Below, in pieces: positions 1 through 8,027 of a stretch of DNA of 16,757 nt. The translations under genes and the position numbers were made by a program. The notes under the pieces are model-generated. The model saw nothing but the letters and a program-made list of their open reading frames with translations, had not been told where the DNA came from and ran no database searches. Origin of the DNA: Pavlovales sp. CCMP2436 (lineage: Eukaryota > Haptophyta > Pavlovophyceae > Pavlovales); contig MU631876.1 of the NCBI GenBank assembly GCA_026770615.1, forward strand, positions 57,116-73,872, in the 5' to 3' direction. Positions within the stretch are counted from its first letter, which is position 1; each line of letters opens with the position of its first letter.

Positions 1-29
1 GGAAAAAAAAAAAAAAAAAAAAAAAAAAA
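1..29. repeat. Poly-A homopolymer (poly-T on the coding strand)
   Basis: A run of about 27 A follows two G at the window edge. It directly abuts the stop codon of the minus-strand gene at 30-770, where it reads as poly-T. A retroposed mRNA tail would read as poly-A on that strand, so this is not such a tail. It may also be a sequencing or assembly edge. Confidence 0.85.
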
Positions 30-770
30 TTACGCACCAAGCTTGCCGTTGGCGGCCGAGGCGAAGGGCGCTGAGATCGTCACTAGCGGCGGGTGGTGGT
101 CGTCGTAGCCGGCGCCGCCGTCGGTCAGGAGCACCCGGCTGATCGTGGCGTTGTCGGTCTCGCCGAGCAGCTCGGTTATGTCGTTGACCGGCTGCGTGGC
201 CGGCGGCAGCAGCGTGAGGAGGAGCGCGAGTTGTCTGCGCTCTGCAGCCGACGTGAACACCTGGCGCAGCAGCTGGACGAGCGACGCGACGCCTTTCGGC
301 CCCGAGTACTCCGCGTCGAGCCCCAGCTCGACCGAGCGCGTGAACTCGCCGTAGTGCTCGAGGCGCAGCTCGCGCACGCGGTCTGCGGAGAAAGAAAGCG
401 GCGCCTCTCGGGCCTTCACTTCCCACCAGCGGCGGCTCATCCCGTCGTACCGAAGTAGGCAGCGCGCGAGATAGGTGACGAAGCGCGGGGGGTACTGCTC
501 GCGCGCCACCCTGCGCTCGAGCGGCATCCACACGAAGCCGTCGCCCTGGGCCAAGACAGGGGCGGTGGAAGCAGTGGCGGGGATGACGGGCAGCGCGAGT
601 GCAGCTGCGAGCGTGGCGCCCGTCGTCCCAACGAACTGGCGGCGCGCCGTGCCGAGCGTGCGGGGCGGGCTAGGTACGCGCCTCGTGGGCGGGGTGCCCG
701 CGGCCGTGCCGGCGAGCAGCAGGGCCGCGCCAAGCAAGGCCCCGCGTCTTTGGTATCGAATCTCCACCAT
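30..770 (-). CDS. Thylakoid-lumen-type plastid protein of unknown function
   Basis: A 246-residue ORF starting at the ATG at 770, with the stop at 30-32. Seen directly: a hydrophobic leader (about residues 10-25, GALLGAALLLAG), then a basic Pro/Ser/Arg stretch, then twin arginines (residues 43-44, ARRQF) followed by a second hydrophobic segment ending in an Ala-rich cleavage region (about 60-75). This bipartite-plus-Tat layout is known for lumen proteins of secondary plastids, so I infer import through the ER-derived membranes, the stroma and the Tat pathway. The mature part (about 75-246) has many Trp, Tyr and Arg, and near its end an ATISRVLLTDGGAGY segment, a Gly-Gly-x-Gly-Tyr type motif common in algal unknown proteins. 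I recognise the general type but no enzyme motif. No intron is needed. Alternative: a stromal protein with an unusual transit peptide. Confidence 0.72.
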   Translation of the reverse strand: MVEIRYQRRGALLGAALLLAGTAAGTPPTRRVPSPPRTLGTARRQFVGTTGATLAAALALPVIPATASTAPVLAQGDGFVWMPLERRVAREQYPPRFVTYLARCLLRYDGMSRRWWEVKAREAPLSFSADRVRELRLEHYGEFTRSVELGLDAEYSGPKGVASLVQLLRQVFTSAAERRQLALLLTLLPPATQPVNDITELLGETDNATISRVLLTDGGAGYDDHHPPLVTISAPFASAANGKLGA

Positions 771-1232
771 CCTGCCCAGGCCTGGCCCGGCCTTGCAAAG
801 ACTCGCCTATGCAGTGTGCACTGCCTTGCTCGCCGCGGCCGACCAAGGACCGGGACAGGCGCTCGACCTGCGAAAAAAAAAGCGGTGGACTTTCAATTAG
901 AAACAAGTTTTAAGTTAGTTTTTGCAGAAGTGATTAAATTTGTTCTTGTCTTGTTCCCCGATGTTCCCAACCGATTCTGGCTGAAGGCATGGCGCTCGAT
1001 GGCTTAGAGGGATGGATTTTCTTTTTGATATTTTGGTTTGATTTGATGTGATGTCCTCCCATACTCCACTCCAGCGGCATAGGCGTGTGGAGCGGTAGTT
1101 CCATGATCGTATCAGCTCAAGCGGGAGGAGACGCTCAGTCCCTTGAGCAGCAATGGGCGCTTTCTAAGAAGGGAGTCTTTGCGTGTGTGCTCAGGGATGG
1201 GCACCCGCAAATTTAAGTACAAGTTCAAGTTT
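771..1232. other. Intergenic region, no gene seen
   Basis: Beyond the 5' side of the minus-strand lumen-protein gene. It is GC-rich at first, then AT-richer (about 890-1060). No convincing ORF, RNA gene or strong repeat is visible. A 16-base string, ATGTTCCCAACCGATT, near 960 recurs near 2947, so both sites may belong to a dispersed repeat. Confidence 0.5.
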
Positions 1233-1721
1233 CAGTGTGTGGGTATTTTTTGAAACGGTGGGTATTTTGGAACGAAACCACCCTCACTTCGGAGCTTCCG
1301 TTCATCGTTATGATGTCGGATTGAGGTTTCGGTCCAAGCGTCGAAGTTGTTCCCCGTCCAATTTCGCGTCTACTGGTATCCTCAACCTTCTCTGAGAGCT
1401 CGAGGTCGACTGCACAGAGCAAGCCGCGCGTCCACTTCTGGTGTCAGAAACGGGGCAATGGCGGATTTTTAGCTGGGCCCGACGGCCGCGCGTAGCGCAA
1501 GCGCCGACGGGGCAACGGGGCCGCGACGTGGGCGGCAGACATTACCATCCAGCGGTGAAGACATGGACACATCTGCGCATCTCGCTCTGCTACCTGCTCG
1601 CCGCCGTCGCCGCGAACGCGGATCGCAAACATTGCGAACGGGCCCTTTAGGACAGCTCGCGCGAACAAGGCGCTACTGCCCGCGAACGCTGGAGGGCGCA
1701 ATCGCGGGCAGGGCACAAGGT

Positions 1722-2106
1722 GGGGCAGACATCACCATCCTCCAGAACGAGGACGGCTCGGCGCGCTTCCCGCTCGTGAAGCGCACCAAGACCATGTTCG
1801 CGTTGCTCGTGCAGACCGGCGGCGCATACCGCAAGACGAACGAGCAAGACGAACGACCAGCGCCCGCTCCTGACCACGCACGAGGAGGAGATGCTCGCGC
1901 TCTACATCCGGCTCAAGGGGCTGGGCGACCAGGCTGTCACTCGCAAGGAGATCATGGCGGTGATCATGCAGCTCCTGGCGCGCAAAGAGGCGGTGAACCT
2001 GTGCGGCGGCAAATTCGAGAAGCTATCCAAGGTCGCCAAACGCGCCCTCAAAAGGCGGGTGCTGGACAAGTCCTACTGGCCCTTTTCGTCGGCCCCTTCG
2101 CCCTGA
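1722..2106 (+). pseudogene. Transposase N-terminal fragment, pogo/CENP-B-like, frameshifted
   Basis: Two overlapping reading frames give one continuous-looking protein. The first, from about 1722, contains ADITILQNEDGSARFP and GGAYRKTNE; the second continues with QRPLLTTHEEEMLALYIRLK and VTRKEIMAVIMQLLARKE. The switch falls on an exact 13-bp tandem duplication (1831-1843 and 1844-1856), which shifts the frame by one. The second part resembles the helix-turn-helix region that precedes the DDE catalytic domain in pogo/jerky-type transposases ('LLTxxEExxLxxYI' followed by a basic helix). No DDE domain follows; the frame stops at 2106. It lies inside the inverted-end unit at 1233-2745, which fits a decayed transposon. 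The family call rests on motif memory only; a generic CENP-B-type DNA-binding protein is the alternative. Confidence 0.5.
1831..1856 (+). repeat. 13-bp exact tandem duplication
   Basis: GCAAGACGAACGA occurs twice back to back. Because 13 is not a multiple of three, the duplication breaks the transposase-like reading frame exactly where the two halves of the protein change frame. Confidence 0.85.
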
Positions 2107-2745
2107 TCACACGCGCTCGTGAATCTTGCACAAGCCTGAGTACACGCATCATCATGACTGAATTGAAGTACATACTGTATATTGCCGTTTATGTCCGAGC
2201 CAAGCGGCCTCCAGGTGCACCCCCAGACGCGGACTAATTCCGCATATTCAAAGCGCGTGCGTCCAGTGGGGGGCTAGCACAATCAAGTAACTTGCGCACC
2301 CGCCACCCCGACCCATTGGCGAGAATCTAACCCCAGTTGTGCGCACCCACAACCGAAAGTGCCAAAAATATCGTCTGGGCCTCATTTGTGGAGGGCTGGC
2401 GCGCTCGACTTGCGCGCCTTCTCGGGGTGCCGAGTCGGCAGGAAAATGCGCTATAGTCCAGAGAAGCTGGCCAAGGCGAGCGCGGCCTTCACCGGGCCGC
2501 CATTGGCCCGCCTGCGGCCCGCCCGTGGATTCCGTTCCAAAATACCCACACTTTTTTCGGGCCCGAAAAGCGACCTCCAAAAGCCGACCAAGAGGCGGAC
2601 TTATTCACGATCCAAAAATCGCGGTCGTCCGGTTGAGAACTCGCAAGACCCCAGGGGTCAATTTGCCCCCGCCCCGGCCCCGTTTTGACGAGTTGGGCGC
2701 TCGCTACGGACCCTCGCTTTTTCCGTTCCAAAATACCCACACGCA

Positions 2746-3983
2746 CTGGTTTTTGCAGCAGGGTTGATTAAATCAAATATGTATATATTAGCGGTTCAGC
2801 ATGGTTCAACAGGTGTTGTTCTGTCACTAGCTTGGTCGACGTCAGGCTGAGGTCGAGCGATCGACCCAAATCCTCATGCACCAGCACTCACAGCAAAGGG
2901 TGTGAGTGTGTGCGTGTGCGCGCGTAAATCAAGTTCCCGCTCGCGCATGTTCCCAACCGATTAATCAACCCGCTCTAGAGATCTCCCCCCTATGTACAGA
3001 TATGGCGCGGAGCTGGATGGCGGAGGGGGCATTCAGCGCGCCAGACCATGATAACAGGTGCTTGCCTGACTCATAGTAGTGTGGGGACAGAATCCGTGTG
3101 CCCGGAATGGAGTCAGGCACACACGCAAGTGCTGATCAACTGTAACTCTTGGGTCCTGCGCGGACAAAGACGTTTCCCCATGATTTAAGGCGTACTCCTG
3201 TACCATAGTGAATCGTGGACTTAATGACGGTCCGCCCAAATAGTTATCTTTGCTATAAGAGGACTCGAGCGGAAAAAATTATACAGTATGCAGTATCTTC
3301 CTGGCCTTTTTACTACGATAAACTAATTGGGCGCATTAGGAATCCTGAAGACACATCTATGAATAAACCAAAAATTGGACGGAGAACAATTTTGGTGCTT
3401 GGCTTATAAAACCCGATTCTAACGCGATCGTCAAGAACAGAGGGGACGGAGTGAGGGTGGTATTTCAGCATCCGATTCAACACACAATTCGTACTTTGGA
3501 TGCCATTTCTCTCATTTCTAAAAAACCTTTAAGGTGGCGGTACCCATTAACACTATCGTCCCTCTGTCGAATTCTACGACCAGAGAGATCTTCAAACTTT
3601 GATTTTGAAAACAAATCATTTTGCATTTATTTTCGAATATCAGAAGTTACTCACTGGTGTGCGCCCCAGCTGCTGGGTCAGATCGAACTAACTATTTAGC
3701 TTGGTATGCACAGGTACCCCGCCCCGGAGCCGGGCGTGATAATCGCATCTGGGGCTCAAGTTCCGACGGTGATACCCCAGTTGGGGCGCACCCGGGGCAG
3801 ACAAAATCATCGGTGAAGCCCGAGTAGGGACACCCCCACGCCTGCGGCGGGATTTCTTTCTTTTCCTGGGGCTCCGCCCGCAGACCCCCGCCCTCCGGAC
3901 CGGGTGCAGTGCGACGACTCCGCGAAGCTCAAAAAAAAAGAGAAAAAAAGAAGAAAAAAAGCTTTTAAAAGCAGAACACCAGG
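2746..3983. other. Intergenic region, no gene seen
   Basis: No ORF here has protein-like composition; short frames near 3215-3409 and 3451-3699 have no recognisable motif. It holds a GT-rich stretch at about 2898-2926, an AT-richer stretch at about 3230-3640, and a GC-rich block at about 3710-3900. The last 60 bases before the next gene are very rich in A (about 3930-3961). Confidence 0.5.
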
Positions 3984-4832
3984 ATGTCAGACCCGATGCT
4001 CCCGCTCGCACCTCGTGCCACCCCGCTCGCTCCCGCTATCTTGCCCTCGACGGCAGCAATCTCGATCGCCCCCGTGGCGAAAGAGGCGGCGAGGTTTCTC
4101 TCGTACACGAATGCTGCGCGCGCGCTCGGCGCGGTGGCGACCGCAGGCGCCGTCGCAGGGTCGGCCTTCGTCTGGACCTTCGCCCGGAATAAGCCATTTC
4201 GCGCCGACCTCCGCGAGACGCACCCGCAGATCGCGGTGCGCGTGGACGCGCTGCTCGCTGAGAACTTTTCGCGCACCTCCGTGGTTATGCGCGTGATCGA
4301 TGAGTACGACGGGGAGGCGGGTGACGCGCGCAGCTCCGCCGGGGCCGCGCGCAGCGCCGCCGCAGCCGCAGCGCGGCGTGAGCGGATGCCCACCATGCCG
4401 GGCGGCGTCCTGACCAACATCGAGAACTTCAAGCCTGCGAGTGGACTGCCGCCCGTCGTGGACGATGACGAGCTCGGGCCTGAAGAGCGCACCTTCTGGG
4501 TGCCGCGCAGGCCAGACGGTGAGCTCGCGGACGCTCAGGCCCAACCCACGCCCGCGCCGCACCGGCCCAGTGACGAGGGCTGGGCCTCCGTGCCGGGCGG
4601 CTACCTAGCCGCGCAGCTGGCCTGGCTGCGCGGCAAAGAGGTGGTGGCCCTCGAGCAGTTCCACGCGGCCAGCGGCGCGGTGCGTGAGCACAAGCAGCGG
4701 TTGGGCAGCGGCTATCTCGGGGGAGGCAAGCTTCTCTCCGTCCTCGAGCGGCGGGTGAGGGCGCTCCGGACGGAACTCAGGGATCTCGCTGCGGCGAAGC
4801 AGTCGGCCAAGATGTACGGTGTCTTCAAGTAG
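3984..4832 (+). CDS. Predicted single-pass membrane protein, unknown function
   Basis: A 282-residue ORF from an ATG 22 bases after a long A-rich tract. Residues 1-44 are Pro/Ala-rich without acidic clusters and could be an organelle-targeting leader. Residues 45-67 (ARALGAVATAGAVAGSAFVW) form one hydrophobic, small-residue membrane helix, followed by a charged domain with HPQIAVRVDALLAENFSRTS, an Ala-rich linker, an acidic patch (VVDDDELGPEERTFW) and a C-terminal amphipathic helix rich in Lys, Arg and Leu that may form a coiled coil. Codon choice is strongly GC-ending, as in the lumen-protein gene, which supports real coding. No enzyme motif is recognised. The A-rich tract may be part of the 5' leader. 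An inner mitochondrial or plastid membrane location is possible but only inferred. Confidence 0.65.
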   Translation: MSDPMLPLAPRATPLAPAILPSTAAISIAPVAKEAARFLSYTNAARALGAVATAGAVAGSAFVWTFARNKPFRADLRETHPQIAVRVDALLAENFSRTSVVMRVIDEYDGEAGDARSSAGAARSAAAAAARRERMPTMPGGVLTNIENFKPASGLPPVVDDDELGPEERTFWVPRRPDGELADAQAQPTPAPHRPSDEGWASVPGGYLAAQLAWLRGKEVVALEQFHAASGAVREHKQRLGSGYLGGGKLLSVLERRVRALRTELRDLAAAKQSAKMYGVFK

Positions 4833-5307
4833 TGCTCGCAGGCCGCACATAACAGGTCGCGTACCGGCCCGCATCCCCGACCCCAACTAACACCCGCCAG
4901 TTCGGTGCATACTGATACTGCATGCGCCATGACGCATCTCCCACGACGACCTTTGTGCGGATCTCCTCCGGTTAAAGCATTGTATCTACTTAATTCGTAA
5001 ACACGAACAGTCAAAGTCAGATTCAAGCAAAATATCATGATCCTAGAGAGATATATGGCGACGAGCGGTGCACATGCAGGAGCGGCTATGGCTTCGGTCA
5101 GGGGGGGGGGGCAGCCTGCACGTGCGGAACGACCAGATCAAATGTTGAGGTACTCCATGGTTGAAGACAGAGCTCGCTCTAGGCTCGCTGGATTCGTCTC
5201 TGGCTGCTAGCGAGCGAGCAGCTACGCGGCATCAGCCGACGTCGCGCTTTACTCGTCCGTGCCCACCGCGGCCTCCTCCCGGGCCACGGCGAAAGTCTTG
5301 CAGCTCA
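4833..5307. other. Intergenic region with a G11 tract, no gene seen
   Basis: Separates the membrane-protein gene from the repeat-bounded block. It contains an AT-rich part (about 4970-5055) and a run of 11 G at 5101-5111. No gene or RNA is recognised. Confidence 0.5.
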
Positions 5308-5356
5308 GATCAAATATCGCCACGGATCCATCCGAAGGCGCTGCGGATCCGACCCG
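5308..5356 (+). repeat. Left copy of 49-bp inverted repeat
   Basis: Begins GATCAAAT and ends GCGGATCCGACCCG. It matches 14781-14829 in inverse orientation at 45 of 49 positions, and weaker similarity seems to continue outward to about 5280. It abuts the palindromic repeat element at 5358. Confidence 0.8.
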
Positions 5357-5774
5357 AATTCAGATCCAAACTAAACCGATTTGTGGATCCGTCAAAAAAC
5401 AGATCCAAAATCAGCTATTTTCAGATCCGCCAAAAAACAGATCCAAAATAAGGCATCCACGGATCCGACACAAAAATAGATCCAACATTAAGCTTTTTTC
5501 TGGATCCACCGAAAAACAGATCCAAAATAAGCTACTTTCAGATCCGCTGAAATACAGATCCAAAATAAGGCATCTACGGATCCGACACAAAAAACAGATC
5601 CAGTAGTAAGCTTTTTCTGGATCCGACACAAAAACAGATCCAAACAGTAAGCTTCCTGAGGATTCGACCACAAACAGATCCATACATAAGCTTCCCATGG
5701 ATCCGACACAAAAACAGGTCAGCACCGATGTGGCCCACGTTCAGGTGGAAGTAGGTCGTGGGCCCGATTGACGT

Positions 5775-5957
5775 GGGCTGCGGCGGCTGAGGTGGCTGCG
5801 GCGGCTGAGGTGGCTGCGGCGGCTGCGGCGGCGGCGGCGGCTGCGGCGGCGGCGGCGGCCGCGGCTGCGACGGCAGCGGCGGCTGCGACGGCGAGTGCGG
5901 CGGTGGCACATGCGGCGGCGGCGGCAGCTGCGGCGGTCGCGGCCGCACCGGCTGCTA
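5775..5957. repeat. GCN/GGC trinucleotide microsatellite
   Basis: A near-continuous run of GCG, GCT and GCA triplets that keeps a frame open on both strands (poly-Ala, or poly-Pro/Gln or Arg-rich). It sits in the spacer of the palindromic element. I do not treat the resulting ORFs as genes. Confidence 0.8.
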
Positions 5958-6139
5958 GCGCGTTGGCATGGCGCTCTCGCTTCGTTCGAGCCAAAACCAC
6001 GATGGCGCGAGCCCCGCGTACTGTACGGGAGCCCGCTGTGGCAGGATCTGGACTTTACCGGTCCTGGATCCGCTATGCAACTTTTGGATCTTACTCTGTG
6101 CACAGCTCTATTTTCGACGGATCCGTGGGCGCTCCGTTT

Positions 6140-6307
6140 GGATCTCTTTTTCAGGCCGGGATCTGCTGACTGACGCTAGGATTGGACCTGTTTTTGTGTC
6201 GTATCCGTGGAAAGCTTACTGTTGGATCTCTTTTTCAGGCCGGGATCTGCTGACTGACGCTAGGATTGGACCGGTTTTTGTGTCGTATCCGTGGAAAGCT
6301 TACTGTT
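6140..6307. repeat. 84-bp tandem duplication in the right arm
   Basis: Two nearly identical 84-bp units start at GGATCTCTTTTTCAGGCC (6140 and 6224). Each fuses a C-type monomer to an unrelated stretch containing CTGCTGACTGACGC, and the left arm has no counterpart. It explains why the right arm is longer. Confidence 0.85.
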
Positions 6308-6532
6308 GGATCTATTCGTGGTCGGATCCGCAGGAAGCTCACTGTTGGATCAATTTTTGTGTCGGATCCGTGGATGCCTTATTTTGAATCTGTTTTTTGG
6401 CGGATCTGAAAATAGTTTATTTGGATCTAGTTTTTGGCGGATCCAGAAAAAAGCTTACTGTTGGATCTATGATTGTGTCGGATCCGTGGATGCGTTATTT
6501 TGGATCTGTTTTTTGGCGGATCTGAAAATAGC

Positions 6533-6835
6533 TTATTTGGATCTGTTTTTTAACGGATCCACGAATCGGTTTAGTTTGGATCTGAATAGGATTTTTGCGT
6601 CTGCAAGTATCTGCACCCGCCTTTTATTAGCCGCCAAGTAGTTGAGACGCTGCTTCTCACTAGGAATCCGTTTTGCCTTGACCGGTGCGGCTAGAGGGAC
6701 CGTAGAGGACGTCGAGGCGGTCGAGGTGGTGACTGGCGGGGGCGAATTTGTTTCCGGTGCGATGGGGGGTGGTATGTGGTGATCTCTGATTGTAACTGTG
6801 GCTTCCTCCTCGGTCACTTTGCTTTTTTTCTCCAT
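6533..6835 (-). CDS. Truncated viral-type ORF with repeat-derived tail
   Basis: A 100-residue ORF from the ATG at 6835. Residues 1-82 look like a real protein start: a charged head (MEKKSKVTEEEATVTIRD), a Pro/Thr/Ser-rich linker, then a basic helix with PSEKQRLNYLAANKRRVQIL. At 6587 the sequence enters the inverted arm of the palindromic element, so the last 18 or so residues are translated repeat. The original 3' part is therefore missing or displaced. It is divergent from the viral gene starting at 6946 or 7242 and shares an AT-rich intergenic region with it, so I place it in the virus. The family is not recognised. Confidence 0.45.
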   Translation of the reverse strand: MEKKSKVTEEEATVTIRDHHIPPPIAPETNSPPPVTTSTASTSSTVPLAAPVKAKRIPSEKQRLNYLAANKRRVQILADAKILFRSKLNRFVDPLKNRSK

Positions 6836-6945
6836 GACAAATATGGTACTAGTATACCGTTAGATTTTTATTTCATGTTGATCAAATTTTCGATATACCC
6901 TTTCAGTTAAAATAAAAATATACGTGTCTGCTATAACGGCACATC
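6836..6945. promoter_or_regulatory. AT-rich divergent intergenic region
   Basis: A 110-bp AT-rich gap between the minus-strand ORF ending its upstream side at 6835 and the plus-strand ATG at 6946, containing TAAAATAAAAATATA. Its composition contrasts sharply with the GC-rich host flanks. A bidirectional viral promoter is an inference from position and base composition. Confidence 0.4.
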
Positions 6946-7040
6946 ATGGTGCTTCACCGTCTGTATCTGAGTAGCGATCAAGCCGATAAATTCACGATCG
7001 GCGTAGACCGAACCGACAGCGTGGTTTTCGATTTTATCGG
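6946..7040 (+). pseudogene. Candidate displaced N-terminus of the penton-like gene
   Basis: From the ATG at 6946 the frame reads HRLYLSSDQADKFTIGVDRT and then SVVFDFIG. This is the shape of the N-terminal strand that opens minor-capsid or penton proteins of this virus group ('xHxxxLxSxxxx ... xxFxFxL'). The frame stays open to 7275 but becomes Ser/Leu-rich and unprotein-like just after 7040, where a perfect hairpin begins. The penton-like ORF then starts in another frame at 7242, with SLSIDLTPGISL at the position where SVVFDF stops. I infer about 200 bp inserted or rearranged inside one gene. The alternative is a remnant of a second, similar gene. Confidence 0.35.
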
Positions 7041-7068
7041 GAGCCCAAGTGTCGTCTCACTTGGGCTC
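7041..7068. repeat. Perfect 11-bp hairpin
   Basis: GAGCCCAAGTG and its exact complement CACTTGGGCTC are separated by the six bases TCGTCT. It lies exactly where the protein-like reading of the 6946 frame ends. Confidence 0.85.
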
Positions 7069-7097
7069 TGTATGACAACTATAGGAACTTGCCACCC

Positions 7098-7136
7098 TTC
7101 CACAAAGGGATCCACAGTTCCACAAAGGGTCTACAG
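7098..7136. repeat. Two 19-20-bp tandem repeats
   Basis: TTCCACAAAGGGATCCACAG is followed directly by TTCCACAAAGGGTCTACAG. They lie in the stretch between the candidate N-terminus and the main penton-like ORF. Confidence 0.8.
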
Positions 7137-7241
7137 AAAAGGCGGTTACGCTTGCTCGCTCTATTCCTTTATTAAGCTCTCTCTCTCTCTAGCTGCCTTC
7201 GACGCTTCACCGCGTCTCGGACTCCAATCCTCTCTTAGCTC

Positions 7242-7964
7242 GTGCTTGCGTTCAACACCGCTAGCCTCTCGATAGATTTGACTCCTGGCATCAGCCTTTC
7301 AGGGCAGGAATCCATGTATGTTCGTCTGGAAAGTTGTTCTATCCCGATCGTCCAGACGAACGAAAACCCAAAGAATAATTCGTTTGTTTTGCTGCTCCCA
7401 GGGGATGAGATGTCGGTCGTCACGGTTCCACCTAGCCAGTATACGAGCGGGGAGGCCCTCGCCAGCGCCATCAATTCCACTTCGGCCATGCTGACCGCGG
7501 GTGTGACCTCTACATTTGACTCGGCATCGAACAAGCTCTCCTTTTCACATAGCCAGGGTCAAAACATTTCAATCGCTACAAACGAGACTACGAATTCACA
7601 CAAAATCCTGGGAATGAACAAGAGCTTTAATATTACGATTCCTTCGGGCGTCTCGACAGCTGCACCCCGTATGATCGATCTCGGTGGGGCCCGCGCGATT
7701 CTGATCGCAAGCGAATCATTTGAGCTCGATGTGCAGGACTCACTCAGTCGTCTGGGTGAGAACACAACCAACTTGCTTGCCTCCGTGCCAGTCAGTGTTG
7801 GTTATGGGGATATACAGGTCTTTAAATCCGACTCGGCTCCGTATATGAACGCACGCCGTCGCAACTTGAGTAGTGTGGTCATATCACTTTTAGACGAGAA
7901 TCAAACCCCGTATGACACTCAGGGCCTATCGTGGTCCATAGTGCTCGATATCATGGTCGACTAG
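7242..7964 (+). CDS. PLV penton / minor capsid-like protein (single jelly roll)
   Basis: A 240-residue beta-rich ORF with no membrane segment. The N-terminal part (SIDLTPGISLSGQESMYVRL, then NENPKNNSFVLLLPGD and the Pro-x-x-Tyr step VPPSQYTSGEALASAINS) follows the pattern of minor-capsid proteins of Polinton-like viruses. The C-terminal LLDENQTPYDTQGLSWSIVL matches the closing 'LxDxxGxxxDxxGxxWSxxLxI' signature I associate with these proteins. Its role would be the pentameric vertex capsomer beside the hexameric major capsid protein (10348-11485). It is followed after 63 bp by a small virion-type gene on the same strand. The N-terminus looks short; part may lie at 6946-7040 across a rearrangement. 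Any start before 7242 in this frame is blocked by a stop. Call by motif reading only. Confidence 0.62.
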   Translation: MLAFNTASLSIDLTPGISLSGQESMYVRLESCSIPIVQTNENPKNNSFVLLLPGDEMSVVTVPPSQYTSGEALASAINSTSAMLTAGVTSTFDSASNKLSFSHSQGQNISIATNETTNSHKILGMNKSFNITIPSGVSTAAPRMIDLGGARAILIASESFELDVQDSLSRLGENTTNLLASVPVSVGYGDIQVFKSDSAPYMNARRRNLSSVVISLLDENQTPYDTQGLSWSIVLDIMVD

Positions 7965-8027
7965 TCATTTAGCCGGTTGCCAGTGTTGATTAATAATCTT
8001 GTGCAATATTACATATAGAGCCTCAAA
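7965..8027 (+). promoter_or_regulatory. AT-rich spacer before the small virion gene
   Basis: A 63-bp gap with TGATTAATAATCTTG and ATATTACATATAG just ahead of the ATG at 8028. A separate late-type viral promoter is plausible by composition only. Confidence 0.3.

Larger units (their letters stand above)
1233..2745. mobile_element. Decayed DNA transposon-like unit with inverted ends
   Basis: The left end (1233-1249) reads CAGTGTGTGGGTATTTT; a related copy at 1258-1278 contains GTGGGTATTTTGGAACG. The right end carries the inverse twice: the same 22-base string lies at 2530-2551 and 2721-2742, containing CGTTCCAAAATACCCACAC, and the outermost copy runs into GCACTG, which mirrors CAGTG on the left. 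A transposase-like fragment lies between them (1722-2106). Ends beginning CAGT are typical of Tc1/mariner-pogo elements, but I cannot see a convincing TA or other target-site duplication. The doubled ends suggest internal duplication or nested copies. The boundaries are inferred. Confidence 0.5.
5358..6587. repeat. 1.23-kb palindromic element with higher-order repeat arms
   Basis: Both ends are the same sequence in opposite orientation: ATTCAGATCCAAACTAAACC at 5358 and its complement ending at 6587. Each arm is a tandem array of 37-41-bp monomers built on GGATCC..ACAGATCCA. In the left arm monomer starts fall at 5385, 5423, 5461, 5502, 5540, 5578, 5619, 5660 and 5699, so spacings run 38, 38, 41, 38, 38, 41. 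This is a 117-bp higher-order unit of three monomer types (A-B-C), followed by extra C types. The right arm mirrors it (monomer ends 6560, 6523, 6485, 6444, 6407, 6369, 6329, 6290). The centre (about 5720-6100) is unlike the arms and contains a GCN tract. It is neither CRISPR nor a known MITE family to my knowledge. Confidence 0.8.

Noticed and set aside
1..29. Poly-A as the tail of a retroposed gene copy
   Set aside because: It is poly-T relative to the adjacent minus-strand gene, so the orientation is wrong for an mRNA tail.
1441..1650. 69-residue ORF on the plus strand and its antisense partner
   Set aside because: Low-complexity Arg/Ala composition in a GC-rich stretch of the transposon-like unit, with no recognisable motif.
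3705..3900. GC-rich block before the 3984 gene as a tRNA-derived SINE or structured RNA
   Set aside because: No A/B box pair or T-loop string could be placed; best left as upstream sequence.
5385..5718. Regular 38-41-bp repeats resembling a CRISPR array
   Set aside because: Monomers are contiguous and degenerate with no unique spacers, are mirrored in the other arm, lie in eukaryotic-type DNA, and have no cas genes nearby.
5768..6169. 133-residue poly-Ala ORF (and Pro/Arg-rich ORFs on the other strand)
   Set aside because: Produced by the GCN microsatellite, which keeps several frames open; no protein-like sequence outside the repeat.
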